The notes beneath the pieces are model-generated. The model searched no databases. It saw only the letters and a program-made list of their open reading frames with translations, and had not been told where the DNA came from. A program made the position numbers and the translations under genes. Positions 58,233-64,000 of a stretch of 64,000 nt of DNA are shown piece after piece; positions within the stretch are counted from its first letter, which is position 1, and each line of letters starts with the position of its first letter. The stretch comes from Cytauxzoon felis (lineage: Eukaryota > Apicomplexa > Aconoidasida > Piroplasmida > Theileriidae), in NCBI GenBank assembly GCA_020283715.1, contig JAIQCW010000121.1, positions 116,499-180,498 on the forward strand. Reading direction: 5' to 3'.

Positions 58233-59782
58233 ATGAGCGAACTTTGGAATAATTTAGAACCTCTTACATCAAGTGTATTTAAGCAAAAGCCATATACCGA
58301 ATCGGGCGAGAGGATTTTAAATCTCTTGATGAATGAATGCCCAGGCTTATTATCAGTTATATCAGCATTGGGACCATCTCAACCATTCAAAAATGTTAGG
58401 ATATCTGGATGTCTGCACATGACCAATGAAACTATGTGTTTGTTGAGAACTCTATCTAAACTTGGTGCTACAATTAGATGGTCATCTTCAAATGTTCATT
58501 CGTCAAATGATGACGCCGTCCACGCTACTGCTACTAATTTTAAGGATTCTATCACGCTGTTTGGTTGGAAAGGTATATTTATATTTTATATTTATATTAT
58601 ATTTATAAATAGGTGAAACTGTTGAAGAATTTTATTATTTTATTTATCAATCCTTAATTTGGCCTGATTCTGATGGACCACATCTTGTTGTAGACGATGG
58701 TGGCGCCGTTAACACAATGATACATTATGGTGTGCTACTTGAAGAGAAATATGAAAAGGATGGTACCTTATTAGACCTGAAAGAGGTTGACATAAATGAT
58801 ACCGACACTTTATGTTGCTATAAGTTTTTGAACAATTTGGTCAAAAAGAAGCCTAATCTATGGCGTAAAATGGTTGGAACTATAATCGGCTTGTCTGAGG
58901 AAACAACTAGTGGAGTTACTGTTGCAAGGAATATTAAAAATAAAATGGGGTTACTGTTCCCAGTATTCAACACTAATGAATCAGTATCTAAATGCAAATT
59001 TGATAATACCTATGGTTGTAGATATTCTTGCATAGATGGATTGTGCAATGGTGCAGATAGCTTTTTAATTGGTGGTAAAGAATCAGTTGTTATTGGATTC
59101 GGGTACGTAGGCAAGGGTGTCGCACAGGCACTGAGAGGTGCTGGTTCCAGAGTTAAAGTTACCGAGGCCGATCCCATATGTGCTATACAAGCTGCCATGG
59201 AAGGTTACGATGTTGTTTTGTTAGAAGATGTCTGTGAAACTGCTGATATCTTTATAACTGCCACAGGTTCCATTGATGCTATTACAGTAGAACATATGAA
59301 AAGAATGAAAAATAATGCAATTCTTGCTAATATAGGTCAAGGTAACCGCGAAATACAAGTTACTGAATTGTCTAATTTGAAAGATGTAGAAGTTACCGAA
59401 ATATGTCCAAATTCACATTATTATAAATTTAAAGATACCGGTAAGGGCGTAATAATTTTGGCTGAGGGTAGACTATATAATCTTGGTTGTGCTACTGGCC
59501 ATCCCACCTTTGTTATGTCTATGTCATTTACTACACAGGTATGTAATGTAATATTATAAAATATTATTATAGACATTGGTGTTATTGGAATTATTAAAAA
59601 ACAAATATACGGGAAAGTACGGAAAAGATATACATAGACTTTCAAAAAAATTAGATGAAACTGTATCCAGATATCATCTGGATGCTCTTAATATTAAATT
59701 AACAAAACTTACTAAAAATCAGTGTGAATTCATGGGTATACATCATGATGGTCCATATAAAGCTGATAGTTATATGTATTAG
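58233..59782 (+). CDS. Divergent S-adenosylhomocysteine hydrolase-like protein, three exons (491 aa)
   Basis: Exons 58233-58572, 58613-59538 and 59573-59782; 1,476 nt, all phases match. Overall fold of SAHH (hydrolyses S-adenosylhomocysteine to adenosine and homocysteine using bound NAD). Retained against the animal enzyme: HMT, VVDDGG, GLSEETTSGV, KCKFDN (Lys and Asp), GCR, ALRGAG, EADP, AEGRLYNLGCA, and the C-terminal KADSYMY that reaches the neighbouring NAD site. The insertion between DDGG and SEETT is present as in apicomplexan/plant enzymes. Changed: DDGGD is DDGGA, GYGDVGKG is GFGYVGKG, and the substrate-gate GHFD is GQGN. It may be a divergent active enzyme or a regulatory paralogue like AHCYL. 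Confidence 0.85.
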
Positions 59783-60124
59783 TATTTTGGAAATTAACTA
59801 CAAGGTGACATTATTAGTTTATTATTATTTGATTAATGCGTTTGATACATGGAAGTATAAATAGCAAGTTGAGCGACAGTAATATATATATATTATGATT
59901 CCAATTTTCGGCACATGTATTACAATCAATTTACGGAATATTTGAATATTTTTACCTTAATATACTGATATATATTTTAATATAAATGATATATGCTTAT
60001 ATTTAATTATTTATTATTCGTTTAGAAGTAAATATCTTCTTTTAGTTTCCCCATCACTCGGTCAAAATTCATTCTAATTTTTCCTAATGTTTTATCTATC
60101 GCATTTACTATATAATAAAATGTA
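59783..60124. other. Intergenic region
   Basis: AT-rich 342-bp gap between the SAHH-like and secreted FAINT-like genes on the same strand. No gene or repeat was recognised. Confidence 0.5.
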
Positions 60125-62550
60125 ATGAAATATATTGGCTTCTTTGTTGTTATCCTACTTTATCTTCGATATGCTGGAGCAGATGATGATACAACAAATA
60201 GATATCAATTATCTATGGATATTGATATCAGTATTACTGGTACCATGTATACCATTAATAAGACTGAGTACCAAAATTTTATAATCTATGCCTTTATTCC
60301 TCCTCTAAATGTTATTGTAACTGAAATTGTGGAACGACACAATGTAATTTGGACTGCTATATCTGGGCAGGAATGTATTGGAGCTTATCTAGCCATAACT
60401 ATTGATAATACAGCGACATATCTTCACTTGTTTGTTTGTTCGGATGGTCGCTTTCGCGATCTTTACTTCAAAAAACAGTTACCTTCCAACGACTGGATAG
60501 AATCAAAAGACGACGTTAGAAACCGAATTCTCAAATTAGAATTCCAAGAAGAGTCTACTTTTGAAAGTTTAAATCACATTTCACTTGACATTACCAATAT
60601 CACCGATCTATCTGGCGTTTCCGTGATTAGGGTCGATCGAGGACATGCCAAATGCTACGCATTAAAATCAACACCAGGTAACGTTATTGCCACGATATCT
60701 GATAAAAAAACTGTCATCTGGAAGATGAATTTAATTAAAGATAGAGTTTCATTTGTTTTTATTTTATTTGAGGGTGATTATCCATCATTAGTTAAAATTA
60801 AATTCCAGCCTTACGGCTCGAATGATATTTGTTTTAACAAGGTTGACAATGATTGGCTTCGTATTAATACATATCAATGTCATTCACTCATGAATGCGTA
60901 TCCAGATAATAATGTGTGTTTATCGGGAATTGGGGTAACAATTGATATTAATGAAGTCAATCCAAATAATAATTCTATTGTTGTAAACAAATGCTTACAA
61001 TATGGTGCAATTATTTATAAATTCGTACAAATATCCAATAATCCAACGATCAAGGTTATTGACACTGGTACTGATGTATGGGCACGCGATTCTACTGATG
61101 AAAATTGTCTAGATGTAATTCTGGTTATAAATGAAAGTATATCATTATTACGATTAGTTATATCCACTTCATCTGATTTTGCATGCAAATATTTTCAAAG
61201 AATCGATGGGAATTTGTGGCAATCCATAAATAAATCCACATATGACTCTAGATGGTTTGGGATATGTTTAAAGAATTACTATAATAATTTATCATTGGCT
61301 AACTTAAAAGAACTTAAGTCTACTAAGGGTATAACGGTTGACATAAGTAAGAGAGTTAGTTTTGGACAATACTCTGTATTATTATTCAATAACAATAATA
61401 CTACTACAATACAATACACACCATTCCATGATCATCATTTCACTCATGTCCTGTTTAAAGATGTCATAATATGGGAACAGATGGATAAGAAAATGCCCTG
61501 TATTGAGGTATTTGTTACGGTGCAAAAAAATATTTCTATTCTTGTCCATATTCGCCTATATTCAGTTTTCGAAATAGTTAACGAATTTTTTTTTGAGAAA
61601 TGGTTCTGATTGGACAACAATGAGCGAATCTGAATCTATTTCAGTACTTAGTAAAATTTATAATGGTGAAATTATCGATACGGGTCCTACGGTTCAAACT
61701 GATCTTATAGAGTTGAATGATAAGGGGCATGAAGACTACAGCTGTACATCAGGAACATCTAAAAACTTATTAAATAACGAATCCATTAAAACGAAACATG
61801 CAAGCTCAAAAAATTTAATTGAATTTGAAACGGACACATTTAAAGGAAATGGTAAGACTTTGGGTCCAAGTGATCTAGAAATAAATATCCTCCAATCTGC
61901 TGCTGACGTGAATTGCAACCGTCGTGAAAGGAAATACGGAAACTCAGGTGCAAAAATCATCACATATAAACCAAAACATAGTTATCAGATTACTATTGTA
62001 TATGAAGGTGAAAGTATAATTTGGAAAATGGGCTCATATAAATGCTCCCTGATAGATGTAATATTTGTTGGAAATAATCCTTTATTAATGCATTTTAATC
62101 TCATGTATTGTGATTCATCAAAAACTATATATTTCGAAAGATTATCATCCGGATGGAAACCAGTTGATCATGGCAGGTATAAAATTGAATCAAAAAAAAT
62201 TGAAAAATGGACAAGTTGATGTAACACTAGATATAAATAACAGAAATTCAACGGATCTTTTCAATGTTAAACCTAAAAAAACTGGTAAACAAGGTTATTC
62301 AACATATATCTATACACCTTGCTGTAATTCATGTATAACTAGGGTTGTAATGAGCGGACATTTGCTATGGGCAAATCAAAATGATGAAATATGCGATAAT
62401 GTATCAGTGATACAGACCAAAGATAAAATTTTGGTGGATATGAGAATCATTAACTCTTATTCTGAAGGAAAACACAACCATTACGTTTATGAAAATAGGA
62501 TGTGGAATGTAATTGATAAACTTTCATATCGAACCAAATTAGAACAGTGA
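60125..62550 (+). pseudogene. Secreted FAINT-like protein gene with two frameshifts
   Basis: ATG at 60125; signal peptide MKYIGFFVVILLYLRYAGA. The first frame (60125-61609) carries FAINT-like units: strands VITEIV/YLHLFVC/IEVFV with intervening Trp and Tyr. It ends two codons after a run of nine T near 61588-61596. Coding then resumes in another frame (about 61597-62219), with a further FAINT-like unit (YQITIVYEGESIIWKM), and ends soon after A runs near 62194-62207, where a third frame continues to 62550 with the last unit (CITRVVMSGHLLWA). The three frames are otherwise continuous, so this looks like one gene of about 800 codons broken by homopolymer length changes. These may be real mutations or sequencing errors. 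Confidence 0.6.
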
Positions 62551-62721
62551 TTTTATAATATAAGATTCATATGCACAATATAATAACACATTGATTTCCT
62601 TAATAAGACAGTTTATTGTTAATTAATGGTCTATTTCCATTTAATGTTTTACGACATTCAGTTGTCACAATATTTTAGCGCTAATGTACATTAAGTATAT
62701 TTTTATTAGATATCTAATAAT

Positions 62722-63620
62722 CTACGTTATAATAAATATAAATAACATGAACAAAGTTAGTAAAAATACTGAAATAACCATTACTATAATTTGTCTAATT
62801 GTTATTTGAGTAGTTCTAAATTTATTTAACAATAGCAGTTGTAAATTTACCTAGTTAATTTAGTAGCACTTTTTGTAACATGTGTGACCGAGTCTAGCTG
62901 TTTTTCCTGTTCCCCACTATATTTGGATAACTTCTACAAAATAGATAATATAATATATGTATCATACCTGATTATCTTTAACTAAAACATCTCTATACCA
63001 CATAGCTTTAGACTTCATCATCTATAAAGTAAATTAATAAAATATCCAACTACGTACATCTGCGAGTTTCGCCAATTCCCCCTTAATATCGTCATCTGTA
63101 TCTGGAGTTTCTTTCTTTTTTTTGCGAAAATGCCTTTGTGATTCAATTTGGGAATCTTCAGCCCATTCTTCCAGTAAATTATCGAATTCTTCATTGGTCA
63201 TATTCAAATACTTGCCATAGTATCGATAATCATTGTTTACATCTTTTTGCTTTTCATTATATAATAGGTATAAATCACAATAGATACAGTCAGTATTAGA
63301 AATGTTATTTGAAAGATGTAATAACTCTACAGTTTCTCTGGCAATGTCAACACGCTTTTTAATTTCATTAAGATCTAAATTTAATATCAAATCTTAATTG
63401 TTACAAACCGTCGGAAGATGTGGTATTGCTGCAACGATTCAACAAATTATCAATCAAATTAAAACTCTATTATTAACATAATTATATATGATAAACATAC
63501 ATGCCTAAACTCAATGTATTCAATAAAATCGTATGTACCCGTGCTATTTCCAACTATTCGATTCTCTAAAGTGGACAAAAAATTCACCATATCAAATATT
63601 ATAGATCTAGTATATTCCAT
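62722..63620 (-). CDS. USE1-like ER SNARE, multi-exon, one junction unresolved
   Basis: ATG at 63620-63618 starts a helical N-terminus (MEYTRSIIFDMVNFLSTLEN). The main exon runs from about 63386 to 63049, then exons at about 63020-62969, 62934-62853 and 62811-62722, with short GT-AG introns. The C-terminal part aligns in pattern with USE1, a Qc-type SNARE for Golgi-to-ER transport: ELAKLADMMKSKAMWYRDV, KDNQKLSKYSGEQEKQL (human LSHSLKMADQNLEKL equivalent), then a transmembrane helix (IIVMVISVFLLTLFMLFIFII) and a two-residue tail. The first junction needs a phase-1 donor; a GTACAT within the NSTG codons would fit, but it is not certain. Moderate confidence. Confidence 0.6.
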
Positions 63621-64000
63621 TATGATAACTTAATAACAATTAGTAAAATCAAAACTACAAATTATATAATTATACAAAAAAATAAATAATCCGTGGGTGA
63701 ACAATTATAATATAAAACAAAGTTTTAAAAATCATCACTTAAGGTTTGATGGATTATATGTTATCGTTCTCATTTTAATATCATTATAAGACAATTTCCA
63801 TAATAGAGGTACTGTTAAATATTTATTTCTTATTAATAACCACACAGCAATAGTGAAGTAAAATCTGAATATAATTATTTAATCATGTTAAACAAACATG
63901 TCAAAACAGTTTATAACAACGGAAGCTATGTAATAAATAAATGAATTAGCTTTACATTTCACGGATAACAAAATTACATAGAATCCTAATATATATATAT
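63621..64000. other. AT-rich window end
   Basis: About 380 bp to the window edge with no clear open frame, repeat or RNA gene. It lies upstream of the SNARE gene start. Confidence 0.5.

Overview
The window looks like nuclear DNA from a piroplasmid apicomplexan (Theileria, Cytauxzoon or a close relative; I cannot name the species). The reasons are FAINT-type secreted repeat proteins, strongly AT-rich intergenic DNA, dense genes, and many very short GT-AG introns (mostly 30-50 nt, often with GTATGT or GTTTGT donors). I rebuilt most gene models by hand from splice signals and reading phase. For most multi-exon genes the exon lengths sum to a multiple of three with no internal stop, which supports the models.

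Left part (1-9.2 kb), accessory or subtelomere-like: a truncated FAINT-repeat gene ending in membrane segments with an in-frame TGA; the 3' exons of a GWT1/PIG-W inositol acyltransferase whose 5' half is missing; coiled-coil and cysteine-rich genes on the minus strand; a secreted 376-aa protein; a tiny Kelch-repeat gene; and a secreted FAINT-like protein.

Middle part (10.4-30 kb), mostly conserved cellular genes: a METTL18/Hpm1-like methyltransferase, an ankyrin-repeat protein with a PHAX RNA-binding domain, a PhoD-like membrane metallophosphatase, a minimal C-CAP actin-binding protein, an acidic-repeat membrane protein, a ten-exon protein that may be mitochondrial, a CMTR2-like cap methyltransferase and an INTS11-like nuclease. 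The last two are divergently transcribed.

Right part (29.8-64 kb): a roughly 2,450-aa HEAT/MROH-like protein, a Nup210/gp210-like nuclear pore glycoprotein, a small multipass protein, a CCDC174-like protein, an ABCC-type transporter, a Nar1/NARF Fe-S protein, ribosomal protein eL19, an NTH1 DNA glycosylase, an F-box-like protein, a divergent S-adenosylhomocysteinase, a FAINT-like secreted gene broken by two homopolymer frameshifts, and a USE1-like SNARE.

The most unusual feature is a family of dispersed, relatively GC-rich repeat elements. They are built from a few recurring modules in both orientations, with inverted-repeat-like ends. Copies lie between genes, inside at least four introns (two in the phosphatase, two in CMTR2), and in frame inside the coding sequence of the HEAT-repeat giant. 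One copy sits exactly where the FAINT gene meets the GWT1 fragment. No tRNA, rRNA or CRISPR array was recognised.
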